From a virus, in IMG/VR virus record IMGVR_UViG_3300009161_000086, positions 1 to 42,795 of that record: a stretch of DNA of 42,795 nucleotides; one strand, written 5' to 3'. The notes beneath the pieces were generated by a model. That model made no database searches. It was not told where the DNA came from and saw nothing but the letters and a program-made list of their open reading frames with translations. Below, piece by piece: positions 20,759 through 29,327 of this stretch. The position numbers and the translations under genes are program-made. How positions within the stretch are numbered: position 1 is the first letter of the stretch; every line of letters starts with the position of its first letter.

Positions 20759-21793
20759 TTAAGATTGTTGACGGTTGCGAATCATCGCAATGATATCGGC
20801 TGCACGACTACCTGCGCCACCTGCTGCTGGCTCAGACTTAGCTGGCGCAGAGAAAGATGTTTCAGCTGCCGCAACATCATCTTCCCAAGGAGGAGTAGCA
20901 TCCGCCGCATCTTCCGCAACAGGAGCAGGTGCTGGACGAGCTGCTGGTGTTGGTGCGGGACGAGCTGCTGCTTGTGTTGGAGGCAAACTGCTAGTAGTTG
21001 TGTAGTTACTACGCAGTCCATCTGGACGATAGTAAGCACCCCAACGTTCCATGTCAAATGCGTCACCGTCAACTGACGACTCAAACATTTCCTTCATTAC
21101 CTTGAGCTCAACGTCAGTTGGCTTCTTTGGCAAGAATGTCTTCAAATCAAACAAACCATGTTGCTTGATGGCCGCCAATTCAGATTCATTCAATGCACGT
21201 TCACGACGTGACCAGTTTGAAGTTGTATAGTCAGCATAGCCGCCCTTGCTGGTCTTAGCAATTTTGAAGTCCAAGCCACGCACATAGTCTGTTGGCAATT
21301 CTTCAATTTCACTATCCATCAATGCATTTTTAACAATGTTAAAAATTTGGCTGCTCATGATAAAGCGGCGGATTGGATTCTCAGGAACCTTGTCTTCTTG
21401 CATTTTGCTATCAACAACAATGCCTTGGAACAAATAGCTCTTCTTTTTCCAATACTTACGACCCATATCTTCCAAACTCTTGTCCTTGAACCATGGACGC
21501 ACTTCTGTCAAGATTGGGCAAGTTTCTCCCCACATTTCCATACAAGGAACTTGTACAGTAACAGGCTTGCTGTTAGTATCACCTTTGATACCAGCGAAGG
21601 GCAATTTGATCATTGCACGTTCGATCCAGAAAAAAGTGTTGTTGGGGTCTTGGTCAGGAAGGAATCTAACCGTTGCTGTTTGTCCTTCTGCAATGTTCCA
21701 ATGTGCGAAAATTGCGTTGTCACCGCCACCGCTGCCAGTGTTTTGTTGAGAAGAAGCTTGAAGCTTCGCGCGGATTTCTGCTAAAGTTGCCAT
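20759..21793 (-). CDS. 32: gp32-type single-stranded DNA-binding protein
   Basis: 344 residues. The N-terminal basic segment is IRAKLQASSQQ. The OB-fold core is FAHWNIAEGQTATVRFLPD, FFWIERAMIKLPFAG, and VPCMEMWGETCPI. Only two Cys residues remain in the region that binds zinc in T4 gp32 (one His, three Cys), so zinc binding is doubtful. The C-terminal 80 residues are low-complexity Ala/Pro (APTPAARPAPAPV) followed by the acidic DATPPWEDDVAAAE. It coats ssDNA and organises replication and recombination. AAGGAAA precedes the ATG; the upstream 150 bp carry hairpins and a terminator. Confidence 0.92.
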   Translation of the reverse strand: MATLAEIRAKLQASSQQNTGSGGGDNAIFAHWNIAEGQTATVRFLPDQDPNNTFFWIERAMIKLPFAGIKGDTNSKPVTVQVPCMEMWGETCPILTEVRPWFKDKSLEDMGRKYWKKKSYLFQGIVVDSKMQEDKVPENPIRRFIMSSQIFNIVKNALMDSEIEELPTDYVRGLDFKIAKTSKGGYADYTTSNWSRRERALNESELAAIKQHGLFDLKTFLPKKPTDVELKVMKEMFESSVDGDAFDMERWGAYYRPDGLRSNYTTTSSLPPTQAAARPAPTPAARPAPAPVAEDAADATPPWEDDVAAAETSFSAPAKSEPAAGGAGSRAADIIAMIRNRQQS

Positions 21794-21847
21794 AATGTTT
21801 TTCCTTAATAAATGTTAATATTATGCCTCTTCTTTAAAGCCTACTGA

Positions 21848-21888
21848 CTAAAAAGAAAAATGTGTGCATACAGTTAAGTATACACACA
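21848..21888 (-). terminator. Intrinsic terminator between late gene block and gp32
   Basis: On the minus strand an 11-bp stem with one mismatch (21888-21878 with 21871-21861, loop of 6 nt) is followed by TTTTTCTTTTT (21860-21850). A GATAAATA box (21891-21898) touches its upstream side, and two smaller hairpins, 21900-21917 and 21922-21943, lie further upstream. It separates the late 779-residue gene from gp32. Confidence 0.7.
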
Positions 21889-21941
21889 TCTATTTATCTC
21901 TGCAACCTTTATTGCAGTAGAAATTGGTATTTTTTTACCAA

Positions 21942-24281
21942 TTATTTTTTGTAATTACTCAATCTCATTACTGCTTCAAGTGCAGATTCTTCATAAACAC
22001 CAATGTCTTTCTTAAGTTGAGCCAGTCCAGCAGATGATGTGGGACTCTTGTTTTGTTCTTTTTCTAAATCTTGAGTGGTTAAGGGCGGCTTGCCCTGTTG
22101 CTTACGTAGGTATGCTGGTACTTCACTGGGTTTAGGACCAGATTCTTCAGCTGACATGATATTTGTATTAAAGTCCTTACCACTTTGACCACGATCACCA
22201 ATACCTTCTACCTTGGCTTTGACTGTGTTCAGTAATTCCTTTAACCGAGCCAAGCCGTCGTCTTCTACATTTCCGTGTTTTTCTGCACGTTGTTGGCTAA
22301 GTTTTTCCATGAATTCCAATGCTAGACTTTCTGCTTGTTCACCAACTTCTTCACCAAACATTTCAGCACATTTCTTTTTAACGTCCAAAGCAATGTTAGG
22401 TGCGCCATTAAATGCACCAAGTTCTAAATTATCTTCATTGAAACGACTTTTAACTAACTTGGCAACTTCTTTAATAACAGCTTCACGAGTTGGCATTGTC
22501 TTGTTAGGCATACCACCTTGTTCATCATTTTCATGTAGGCTATCATATGCCAACTCATGTACAAGATCGCCATGTTCGTCGTTCAGTTGATCCATTTCTT
22601 CATCACTTAGATCCGTGCCGTCAGTAAATGAAGCATAGCTAATATATGCATCACTGAAATCTGGATAATCTCTAGGATCAACTCCGTCAATTTCTAAACT
22701 ACGCATGTCAACTTCTTTGCCGTTAATAACAAGTGATTGACCTTCTGCAACTGGTTGTTCTGGTTGTTCTGGTGATTGTGGTTGTTCTGCTCCACTCATA
22801 CCCAACGCGACTGCAAGTTCTGGATAGTCTTGTTGTGCCCATACTTTGAAAACTTCCATTCCATCAGACTCTGGATCTACATTTGCGGCATCTTTAAATT
22901 TATCTTCTAAATCTTCATCTTCAAGACCTAGCTCATTAAAGAATTGCCAAGCAGTAGAACCATCTGGACCTAATTGTAAAGGTTCGCCGCCCAAAGATTC
23001 AATAGCTTGTTTTAATTGATCTATTTGGTCATCTGTAAGTTTGCCTTGTTCAGTAGCGTCTGCCCAATCTTCAAATTGCTGTTCAGGACTTACATGGTCC
23101 GCTCCAAATGATTCTTTTGGAATGCCTTTTTGTGCTAGTGCCTTTGCAGTATCTGTTCCTGTACGATTGGGATTGTTAGGCTTCTTAAATGGTGACTTTT
23201 CTTTTTTGCCGGCTTCTCTAGCAGCAGCTTCAGCATCAGTTTCCCAAGGTGCAGTTTCTTCATTTACGAATTCTTCAAGATCAATATCGTTATCTTCGCT
23301 CATAATGCTATGTAGCAGTGGGAAGAAACTTGATAATTCTTCTTGGAAACTTGTCTGTGTGAATTTTTGTTTATATTGTTCCATTGTGACTTCATCTAGA
23401 TCCATATCCATTTCAGATCCGTCACCAGTAAATTCTTCCATCCAGCATTCATATTGGTGTCTTTTACTTAACCCGTCCACCCTTGCTTTAAGTTCTTGTA
23501 GGCGGCCTACGGCTCGCTCGGTGATTCCTGTTGCGTCGTCATGCAAGGTGGCTTTATGTACTTTACGTTGAAATGCTTGTAGTTGAGCAATTTGTTCGCT
23601 CATTTTAATAATTGCCTTGCCTGCTGGATCGTGTGGAATGCCACCGTGATCTACGTGTTGTGCCATAGCGAATGCGCCAGCTGGGTGAATGAATGGATAT
23701 TTAAATCTTTCGCCGTCGCTATTTTGAATAAAAATTGCCTTGATGTTTTTACGCTGACTACGTGCGCCTGCATATGTTTCGTCCACTGCGCTTTCGTGGC
23801 GTACAATAACTTCTGTTTTGCCTTGTACAGCACGGCTAGTTTTGCTAGAACTCTTATGGTTCCAACGTGATTCGTTCATAGTTGTCATTTCTTCTTCCTT
23901 AGGTCCTTGGGTCGTAGCCAAATGTTGAAAATCATTTTTATCAAGATTTGTTTTTGCAATATCTCGTGTATCAAAACGCAGTAGTCGTCGCATAGCAAAA
24001 AATCTCATTTCTTTCAAGAAACGAAACCATTCTTTTTTGACTGGGTCATCTTGATTTTCAGTAATACCTTGACTATAGTAAACTTTTAAGTTACCCAAAT
24101 CTCCCAAGCTAATGCTAACACGGCCTAGATTATTGCCTTCAAAAACAAAGTCGAAATCAAAGAAACGTGCTTCTGCGGGATCAATAGTGACTGCTCCAGT
24201 TTCGTCACCCATTTCTAAATTAGAAAAACGGCTACGAACTTTATCAAACAAGTCTTGGGATATTATTTGGATAGGTTTCAT
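21942..24281 (-). CDS. Large conserved protein of marine-type T4-like phages, possibly virion-associated
   Basis: 779 residues. The N-terminal 125 residues are beta-rich (ARFFDFDFVFEGNNLGRVSI). A conserved core follows near 137-240: MNESRWNHKSSSKTSRAV, GKTEVIVRHESAVDE, AIFIQNSDGERFKYPF and HPAGAFAMAQHVDHGG, ending KMSEQIAQLQAF. From about 330 on it is very acidic and Gln/Pro-rich, and probably disordered, with helical patches. I recognise the core from cyanophage hypothetical proteins. The late box ACTAAATA 5 nt before the ATG suggests a virion or assembly role. It follows terminase with no spacing. Confidence 0.6.
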   Translation of the reverse strand: MKPIQIISQDLFDKVRSRFSNLEMGDETGAVTIDPAEARFFDFDFVFEGNNLGRVSISLGDLGNLKVYYSQGITENQDDPVKKEWFRFLKEMRFFAMRRLLRFDTRDIAKTNLDKNDFQHLATTQGPKEEEMTTMNESRWNHKSSSKTSRAVQGKTEVIVRHESAVDETYAGARSQRKNIKAIFIQNSDGERFKYPFIHPAGAFAMAQHVDHGGIPHDPAGKAIIKMSEQIAQLQAFQRKVHKATLHDDATGITERAVGRLQELKARVDGLSKRHQYECWMEEFTGDGSEMDMDLDEVTMEQYKQKFTQTSFQEELSSFFPLLHSIMSEDNDIDLEEFVNEETAPWETDAEAAAREAGKKEKSPFKKPNNPNRTGTDTAKALAQKGIPKESFGADHVSPEQQFEDWADATEQGKLTDDQIDQLKQAIESLGGEPLQLGPDGSTAWQFFNELGLEDEDLEDKFKDAANVDPESDGMEVFKVWAQQDYPELAVALGMSGAEQPQSPEQPEQPVAEGQSLVINGKEVDMRSLEIDGVDPRDYPDFSDAYISYASFTDGTDLSDEEMDQLNDEHGDLVHELAYDSLHENDEQGGMPNKTMPTREAVIKEVAKLVKSRFNEDNLELGAFNGAPNIALDVKKKCAEMFGEEVGEQAESLALEFMEKLSQQRAEKHGNVEDDGLARLKELLNTVKAKVEGIGDRGQSGKDFNTNIMSAEESGPKPSEVPAYLRKQQGKPPLTTQDLEKEQNKSPTSSAGLAQLKKDIGVYEESALEAVMRLSNYKK

Positions 24282-24286
24282 ATCAG

Positions 24287-24294
24287 TATTTAGT
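24287..24294 (-). promoter_or_regulatory. T4-type late promoter
   Basis: ACTAAATA on the minus strand, then CTGAT and the ATG at 24281. It overlaps the last two codons and the stop of the terminase gene. Confidence 0.6.
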
Positions 24295-25879
24295 ACGTGC
24301 TAATGTAAATGGGCATGGGAAGATCATATTCTCCCATGCCTTCTTGATCACGCATCTTTTCATAAATTGCAGGATCCCATTCTTGTAAACTCATAAGCAT
24401 ACGTATATTTAATAATGCGCTAGAAACTAAGTCATCGTGCTGACCATCTTTGGCTTTGAATGTGGTGCCTTGAGCAGTAAATGTTTTTAACTCACTAATT
24501 AGTGCTTTACTACATATTTTTATTTTTTTAGTTTCAATCAATTGTTTGAGCTTGGCGCAGCAGGAAATTTTACTATTATGAGTGGTATTAAACCCTTTAC
24601 GGAATCTACGAACATGCCCACGTTTTACTGGTTCACTCAAGAATAATCCTGGAAAAGTTTCTTCACCCAATGCATCAATTGCAACCAATGCACTTTCACC
24701 CAAGGTATTATTTTCCACACTGTAATAAATGCTTGGAGTTACGCCAGCTTTGATAAACCGTTCTTCAACAAATTTTAACATATCTCGTAGAATACGAACT
24801 TGTCCTTGGATTGGAGTTAAATTATGATGCCATTCACCAACTTGATCCAAACTGGGTATCTCAAATACTTGAATTGCTCCAAAGTCGCTGCCTGTTCCCA
24901 TGCTGGGATCTAAACTAAACAAGTAAGTACTTCTAGTATTGATACGCTTGTACCAACGAGCTTGACCCATTTTAATTTTGGGCTCTTCTCCTTGCAAACT
25001 GGCAAGACACGCACTGTTGATTAATGTTTCGTCAAAGATTAAAAACTTACATTCGTGCTCGCGATTAAATCGGTCATCGCCCAATTGTGCTCGCATTTCT
25101 GATGCCCATTTCACATCACGATCCGGATGTTGACTCCAAATAGCCATATATGGGCGATACCCATTCCTACCCAGTTCAGTAGTGTTTCCAAAGTCATCAA
25201 TTCGATTATTTGCCTCATTCCAAATAGTAGCAAATTGATCTTCGTCACTATTTGGTGTTGATGTAATGATGGCCTTACCACCAGTTGCCAGTGTGGGAGC
25301 AATTGAAGTCCAAAATTCGCTAGCAATATTAGGTGCAACATATGCAAACTCGTCGCAGTATAACAATGATATAGACATACCACGACCAGTGGTTTCTGTA
25401 GTTGTTTGTGCTACGATACGTGACCCATTTTCAAATTCAATACTTTGTTTATTATAACTGGTAACACCTGCACGGATAAAATCAGGACAAGTTTCATATG
25501 CATAACGAAGCCGTTGCATAATTTCCTGTGCACCTGTGTATTTGTGGGCACATATTAATATGGTACTATCTGGCATGAACATCGCATACCATAGTAAGTA
25601 TCCAACTGCTGTAGTAGTTTTACCCATTTGTCGTCCCAGCATATTGACGCTGTAACGATAATTGTGATAGCTATATAACAAATCATCTTGATAATCAAAA
25701 GCATCGTATTTGATTTGGCCTTTGGTAGCGTGTTGAATAAAGAAAAAATGTTTTAAGAAATATTGCGGGCCGTCAATAGGATCCATGCACCCAGCCATAT
25801 GGGCAAGATCTTCATCTGTCCAACGTTGTGTTGTGTTGGCTTTTTTTATGAGCACCCCATCGAGATTCTTTGAACCCAT
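24290..25879 (-). CDS. 17: Terminase large subunit, gp17 type
   Basis: 529 residues. ATPase: Walker A GRQMGKTT (82-89), Walker B SLLYCDEFAY, coupling motif ITSTPNS. Nuclease: first Asp in FSLDPSMGTGSDFGAI, later acidic site DGQHDDLVSSAL. It packages DNA into the prohead and cuts the concatemer. An ATTAAATA late box (25899-25906) and AAGGAAT ribosome site precede the ATG, so unlike several late genes it has a normal leader. A terminator directly upstream isolates it from the preceding gene. Confidence 0.95.
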   Translation of the reverse strand: MGSKNLDGVLIKKANTTQRWTDEDLAHMAGCMDPIDGPQYFLKHFFFIQHATKGQIKYDAFDYQDDLLYSYHNYRYSVNMLGRQMGKTTTAVGYLLWYAMFMPDSTILICAHKYTGAQEIMQRLRYAYETCPDFIRAGVTSYNKQSIEFENGSRIVAQTTTETTGRGMSISLLYCDEFAYVAPNIASEFWTSIAPTLATGGKAIITSTPNSDEDQFATIWNEANNRIDDFGNTTELGRNGYRPYMAIWSQHPDRDVKWASEMRAQLGDDRFNREHECKFLIFDETLINSACLASLQGEEPKIKMGQARWYKRINTRSTYLFSLDPSMGTGSDFGAIQVFEIPSLDQVGEWHHNLTPIQGQVRILRDMLKFVEERFIKAGVTPSIYYSVENNTLGESALVAIDALGEETFPGLFLSEPVKRGHVRRFRKGFNTTHNSKISCCAKLKQLIETKKIKICSKALISELKTFTAQGTTFKAKDGQHDDLVSSALLNIRMLMSLQEWDPAIYEKMRDQEGMGEYDLPMPIYISTY

Positions 25880-25898
25880 ATATTATTCCTTTGTTGTA

Positions 25899-25906
25899 TA
25901 TTTAAT
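25899..25906 (-). promoter_or_regulatory. T4-type late promoter for terminase
   Basis: ATTAAATA on the minus strand, about 19 nt before the ATG at 25879, with AAGGAAT between them. Confidence 0.65.
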
Positions 25907-25907
25907 G

Positions 25908-25933
25908 AAAAAAATAGCCTCCGAAGAGGCTAT
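25908..25933 (-). terminator. Intrinsic terminator with a UUCG tetraloop
   Basis: Minus strand: ATAGCCTC-TTCG-GAGGCTAT followed by TTTTTT. The stem has a C-G pair closing a UUCG loop, one of the most stable tetraloops. It ends transcription from the gene at 25959. Confidence 0.92.
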
Positions 25934-25958
25934 TGGGTGGATTACATCCTAAAGTTTA

Positions 25959-27374
25959 TTATTTTGGTAAGTTTGGACGAGGATGATCGCCTTGAGTTCC
26001 GTTAATTCTATTTTTTACTACTCTAATAGAATTTTTTGTTAGCAATCCTTTTTTAGCACGGTCACCTACTTGGGCCTTTTGACCCACTTGGTAATCTCCG
26101 TAGGGGTAGTGCAGTTTGTCTGTATCTTTGCTTCTATTAAAGGTAGAACGTTTTTCGCCTGGATCGTTTTCTGGTCTGCTGTCACGATAATAATCATGAC
26201 GATCACCTTCACCGTCATCTGGTTCCTGTGTGTACAAGTTTCCTTTGTGTTTAGGATCACGCCACTGAGCTGCCTCGTCCACTTCGTCGTCTTGCATTGC
26301 AACATACCCATGGGCGTTTTCTAAATCATACCAAGCACACATTTTTCCTTGACACATTGCCACAAGTACAGGATATGCGTCATCATTGATATTGTCTACA
26401 TTGATACCTTTCTTTTTAAGAAAGTTTACAAACATTTGCTGTGCTTTGTCAAAATCTTCTTCGTCCACGCCATTGAAGTTTTTTCTATTTCCGTTGACAA
26501 ACTGATCAATATCTTCTTCGCCGCGATCCACATGATCTGCATTTCCACCTAACGCACGAGTACCGCCTTGCATCATTGTATTCATTGTGCTTCCAGTATT
26601 ATTTTCAGCCACACCTAAAAAATCTGCTAGATTTTGTCCAATGTACTCGCTAGCATCTGCATCGTAGTTTCTAATATCGCCTTTATTGAAATGGTAATCC
26701 CATAGTGCTGATTGTAAGTCATAATCTAAATCACCACCGTTTTTAAAGTCTTGAACTTCTGTAGGATACTGTTTTAAAATGTCTTCGTATGATGATTCTG
26801 TAAGTGTGCTTTCAGTAACAAACTTTTTGTACTCAGCCATTAAATTTTCAAATGTGGCAACTGGTTGGTTTCTGTCACGTGGACGCATTTCATGATCTTT
26901 AGGAACTGAACCAGATTGTGGTTGATTCTCATGATGGTTAGGACCAAGGCCTTCTTCATCGTATGGAGGAATATCAGTTGGGTCATTGGGACTAGTATCG
27001 TACTGTCCTTCGTCTGTTGCCTCTTCATCTTCAGGATTTAACTTGTCAATGACGCTACGCATATCATCACCAGCACTAGTTCCGTGACCCATTGGAGATG
27101 GAGATGTCATAATAGTTGCAGGTGTTGCAGATCCCATATGTTCGTCACCAACTTTATGAACGCCTGCTAATTGCATAAGTGCGGCCAGCATTGATCCCAG
27201 CTGTTCGCCGTCGCCTGCTGTAATATTAATTGTAGCAGGTGTTTTTGGTTCAGAAGACATCATTCCCATTGGGCCACATTCAGCAACATCAGCAGATTCT
27301 TTAATCACTGTTTTTACATTTGGGTTTTTTGCGTCTAGTTCGGCTAAACGTTTTAGTACATCAATCATTTGCAT
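25959..27374 (-). CDS. Late-region protein of unknown function, acidic and low-complexity
   Basis: 471 residues. A helical start (MIDVLKRLAELDAKNPNVK) is followed by a Met/Gly/Thr/Pro-rich stretch (GPMGMMSSEPKTPATINIT) and a disordered acidic segment (DEEATDEGQYDTSPND). A more ordered middle has ATFENLMAEYKKFVTES and FVNFLKKKGINVDNIND, and the end is basic. Similar proteins lie between terminase subunits in marine T4-like phages; none has a known role. The position suggests a head-assembly or virion protein. The terminator follows. Confidence 0.55.
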   Translation of the reverse strand: MQMIDVLKRLAELDAKNPNVKTVIKESADVAECGPMGMMSSEPKTPATINITAGDGEQLGSMLAALMQLAGVHKVGDEHMGSATPATIMTSPSPMGHGTSAGDDMRSVIDKLNPEDEEATDEGQYDTSPNDPTDIPPYDEEGLGPNHHENQPQSGSVPKDHEMRPRDRNQPVATFENLMAEYKKFVTESTLTESSYEDILKQYPTEVQDFKNGGDLDYDLQSALWDYHFNKGDIRNYDADASEYIGQNLADFLGVAENNTGSTMNTMMQGGTRALGGNADHVDRGEEDIDQFVNGNRKNFNGVDEEDFDKAQQMFVNFLKKKGINVDNINDDAYPVLVAMCQGKMCAWYDLENAHGYVAMQDDEVDEAAQWRDPKHKGNLYTQEPDDGEGDRHDYYRDSRPENDPGEKRSTFNRSKDTDKLHYPYGDYQVGQKAQVGDRAKKGLLTKNSIRVVKNRINGTQGDHPRPNLPK

Positions 27375-27375
27375 A

Positions 27376-27975
27376 TTATTTCTTCCTTGGGTCAGCAGCC
27401 TGAGCTAGCATAGTTTTAGTATCAGCAGGAGTATCAGTGTTAAACTTGGCAACTCCCTCTGTTGGGATTTCTTCACCACGTGCTTTTCTTTGCAGTTTTA
27501 GGACATCATTCAATTCTTTTACAAAGCCACTGTTGTATTTGTCACCATAGTAATCTTCAAATTGTGGCGTGCCAGATTCTTTATAATCTGGATCATCCAA
27601 CAGTGCGCCTTCGCGCTTTTCTACTGGTTCCTGATATTGTTCGCTAGGTTCACCTGGGCGACGAACAACTAAATTTTGTTTGCTAACTTCCAACCCCTGT
27701 GTCAAGTACTCTGTAAGTTCTTGTTGGGTTGTAGGATAGTCAAGTGTAACTTCAAAAATTGTAACTTCGCAATTACGAACTTGTGGGAAATCTAATGGAA
27801 AGGATTGAACTGGGGTAGTTTTTACTTTTTTAAATCCCTCAACTTGAAATTTTTCAAGCATTGATTTCATTTTAGTTTCTTGGTCGACACTGAACACGCC
27901 AGCTACTTTAACACGGAACTCGTGTTTTTTAGTAGCAACACTTTCAGACAGATAATCTTTGAAGTTTTTAGTCAT
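27376..27975 (-). CDS. Conserved late-region protein of unknown function
   Basis: 199 residues. The first 105 residues form a probable alpha/beta domain: KKHEFRVKVAGVFSVDQET, MKSMLEKFQVEGFKKVKT, FPQVRNCEVTIFEVTLDYP. The rest is charged and flexible (REGALLDDPDYKESGTP). An AATAAATA box (27999-28006), inside the gp16 3' end, may be its late promoter about 23 nt upstream. It ends 1 nt before the following gene. I know the pattern from marine T4-like phages, without function. Confidence 0.55.
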   Translation of the reverse strand: MTKNFKDYLSESVATKKHEFRVKVAGVFSVDQETKMKSMLEKFQVEGFKKVKTTPVQSFPLDFPQVRNCEVTIFEVTLDYPTTQQELTEYLTQGLEVSKQNLVVRRPGEPSEQYQEPVEKREGALLDDPDYKESGTPQFEDYYGDKYNSGFVKELNDVLKLQRKARGEEIPTEGVAKFNTDTPADTKTMLAQAADPRKK

Positions 27976-27997
27976 AATTTAATAGTAGCCCTTGCGT

Positions 27998-28474
27998 TTA
28001 TTTATTCATATTCTTAAGTTTTTCCAAAATGCTATTACGATCTGTTAAGATATAGCCTTGGCCTTCAATTGGGTCTTCACCGCTTTTATCACCATTTTTG
28101 CGATCAATGGCCAACTTCTTAAGTTGTAAATCCACCATTTTTAACTTTTTGTCAATCTTATTGGTTTTAGCTTGAATGGCAGCATTCATCATTTGTGCTG
28201 CAACTTCAAACATACGTGTGCCATACCTAGGCTCAACATTCATGCCCAAGTCCATAAGATCATCATATGCTTGTTCAGCTTTGGTGGCCAGCGCATCTAA
28301 TTCACTATCACTAATATCTCCAAGTCCCTTTACTCTAGGTAACGCAGCAGATATTTTATCAAATTCTTCCAATTTGTCCTGAAGGTCAATCGTTGCTGTA
28401 ATTTCAGTAGTTGGGGACACTAAGGGCTCAGAGTCATTGGGCAAATTAAAAAGTTCTTCTAATTTTTTTGTCAT
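27998..28474 (-). CDS. 16: Terminase small subunit, gp16 type
   Basis: 158 residues, mainly helical. The central segment LDALATKAEQAYDDLMDLG, NVEPRYGTRMFEVAAQMM and NAAIQAKTNKIDKKLKMVD follows the coiled-coil core of gp16 small terminases. The end is a basic linker. It recognises DNA for packaging and stimulates the gp17 ATPase. It sits three genes upstream of gp17 on the same strand rather than adjacent as in T4. The call rests on the core pattern and context. Confidence 0.75.
   Translation of the reverse strand: MTKKLEELFNLPNDSEPLVSPTTEITATIDLQDKLEEFDKISAALPRVKGLGDISDSELDALATKAEQAYDDLMDLGMNVEPRYGTRMFEVAAQMMNAAIQAKTNKIDKKLKMVDLQLKKLAIDRKNGDKSGEDPIEGQGYILTDRNSILEKLKNMNK
27999..28006 (-). promoter_or_regulatory. 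Candidate T4-type late promoter
   Basis: AATAAATA on the minus strand, overlapping the stop codon of gp16 and 23 nt before the ATG at 27975. Confidence 0.45.
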
Positions 28475-28478
28475 AATA

Positions 28479-28928
28479 TTACTTATTTCTTTTCTTACCA
28501 GTATTGGAAAAAATGTCGTGTTCGTTAATTACACGAAACTTGATTCCTTGATTTCTACACCAAGTACCAGCAGCTTCCCATTTGGCCATATTCTTAATAT
28601 ACTGTGCTTGATTGTATGGATTCTTTCCCACATGTTCTACCATCATTTGATTTGCTGGTTTAATTTCAATCATTTCAATATGTTTTTTATTTGTTTTGTC
28701 AATGTACGTTACTAGAAAATCTGGAACATATACTGTTTGTTTTCCAGTTAGCGGATCACGATAGGGAATCTTAACGGGCTCGCTTGCCCACGATTCTACG
28801 GCTGGATTATTATCACAAAACATACAAAATGTAGTTTCCCAACTGCTCCTGCAATAAGGAATCTTAGACCCTACATATTTTTCAGGGTGTTTTATTTTAT
28901 ATGGCCCTTGGGCAAATTTTAAACTCAT
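28479..28928 (-). CDS. 4: Head completion nuclease-like protein, T4 gp4
   Basis: 149 residues, the same size as T4 gp4. Collinear blocks: KYVGSKIPYCRSSWETTFCM, AVESWASEPVKIPYRDPLTG, VYVPDFLVTYIDK, MIEIKPANQ, then GIKFRVINEHDIF. The Glu in the first helix, Asp in VPDF and the E-x-K in EIKP form a restriction-endonuclease-like (TnsA-type) site. gp4 is needed to finish filled heads before tail joining, perhaps by trimming the DNA end. The ATG overlaps the preceding stop (ATGA). Confidence 0.88.
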   Translation of the reverse strand: MSLKFAQGPYKIKHPEKYVGSKIPYCRSSWETTFCMFCDNNPAVESWASEPVKIPYRDPLTGKQTVYVPDFLVTYIDKTNKKHIEMIEIKPANQMMVEHVGKNPYNQAQYIKNMAKWEAAGTWCRNQGIKFRVINEHDIFSNTGKKRNK

Positions 28929-29311
28929 GCTAAAATGTTGCGCTGTATTTCTTGATAAGGAGTCATTGCAGAAGTGTATCCTAAGAAACTAGATTTAAAT
29001 CTATTGTGATTTAAAATTTGTGTGGCTAATTCACTAATTTCTAATCCATCTAATCCACTTAACCCATCTAATACCTGCATTGGATTATACCCGTCAGTTC
29101 TTGCTTGAACCATAATAATAACTGCAATAGATTTTGATGTAATAATATCAAAACCTCGACTTTCAAAGAAACCAGTCATGGCATTTAATGTGCCAGCATC
29201 TAATTCAACAGGTGCTGTGAAATAACTGTCAAATGCTTGCACAGTCCCATCAGTACTATAATTACTTGGGGGAGTGCTTGTGGGTAAGTTACTATATAAA
29301 TTGTTTGACAT
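28925..29311 (-). CDS. Conserved structural-region protein of unknown function
   Basis: 128 residues from ATG 29311 (AAGGA 8 nt upstream; an upstream in-frame start would overlap the preceding gene). Low-complexity start MSNNLYSNLPTSTPPSNY, then a helical domain FFESRGFDIITSKSIAVI, GYNPMQVLDGLSGLDGLEI, ATQILNHNRFKSSFLGY. Known to me as a hypothetical protein in marine T4-like virion regions. It sits between a tube-fold protein and gp4, so a head-tail interface role is possible. Confidence 0.6.
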   Translation of the reverse strand: MSNNLYSNLPTSTPPSNYSTDGTVQAFDSYFTAPVELDAGTLNAMTGFFESRGFDIITSKSIAVIIMVQARTDGYNPMQVLDGLSGLDGLEISELATQILNHNRFKSSFLGYTSAMTPYQEIQRNILA

Positions 29312-29327
29312 ATTATCGTCCTTGACC

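Noticed and set aside
8700-20900. PPWEDD occurs in both the primase C-terminus and the gp32 tail, suggesting a shared docking motif
   Set aside because: In the primase it lies inside a stretch (WEDDVKDVADAVKRYG) that looks like conserved fold sequence of gp61-type proteins, whereas in gp32 it is in the disordered tail. The match is short and probably chance.
21891-21898. GATAAATA as a late promoter for gp32
   Set aside because: It touches the terminator hairpin at 21861-21888, so a transcript starting there would end at once. gp32 is expected to be transcribed early; the box may be fortuitous.
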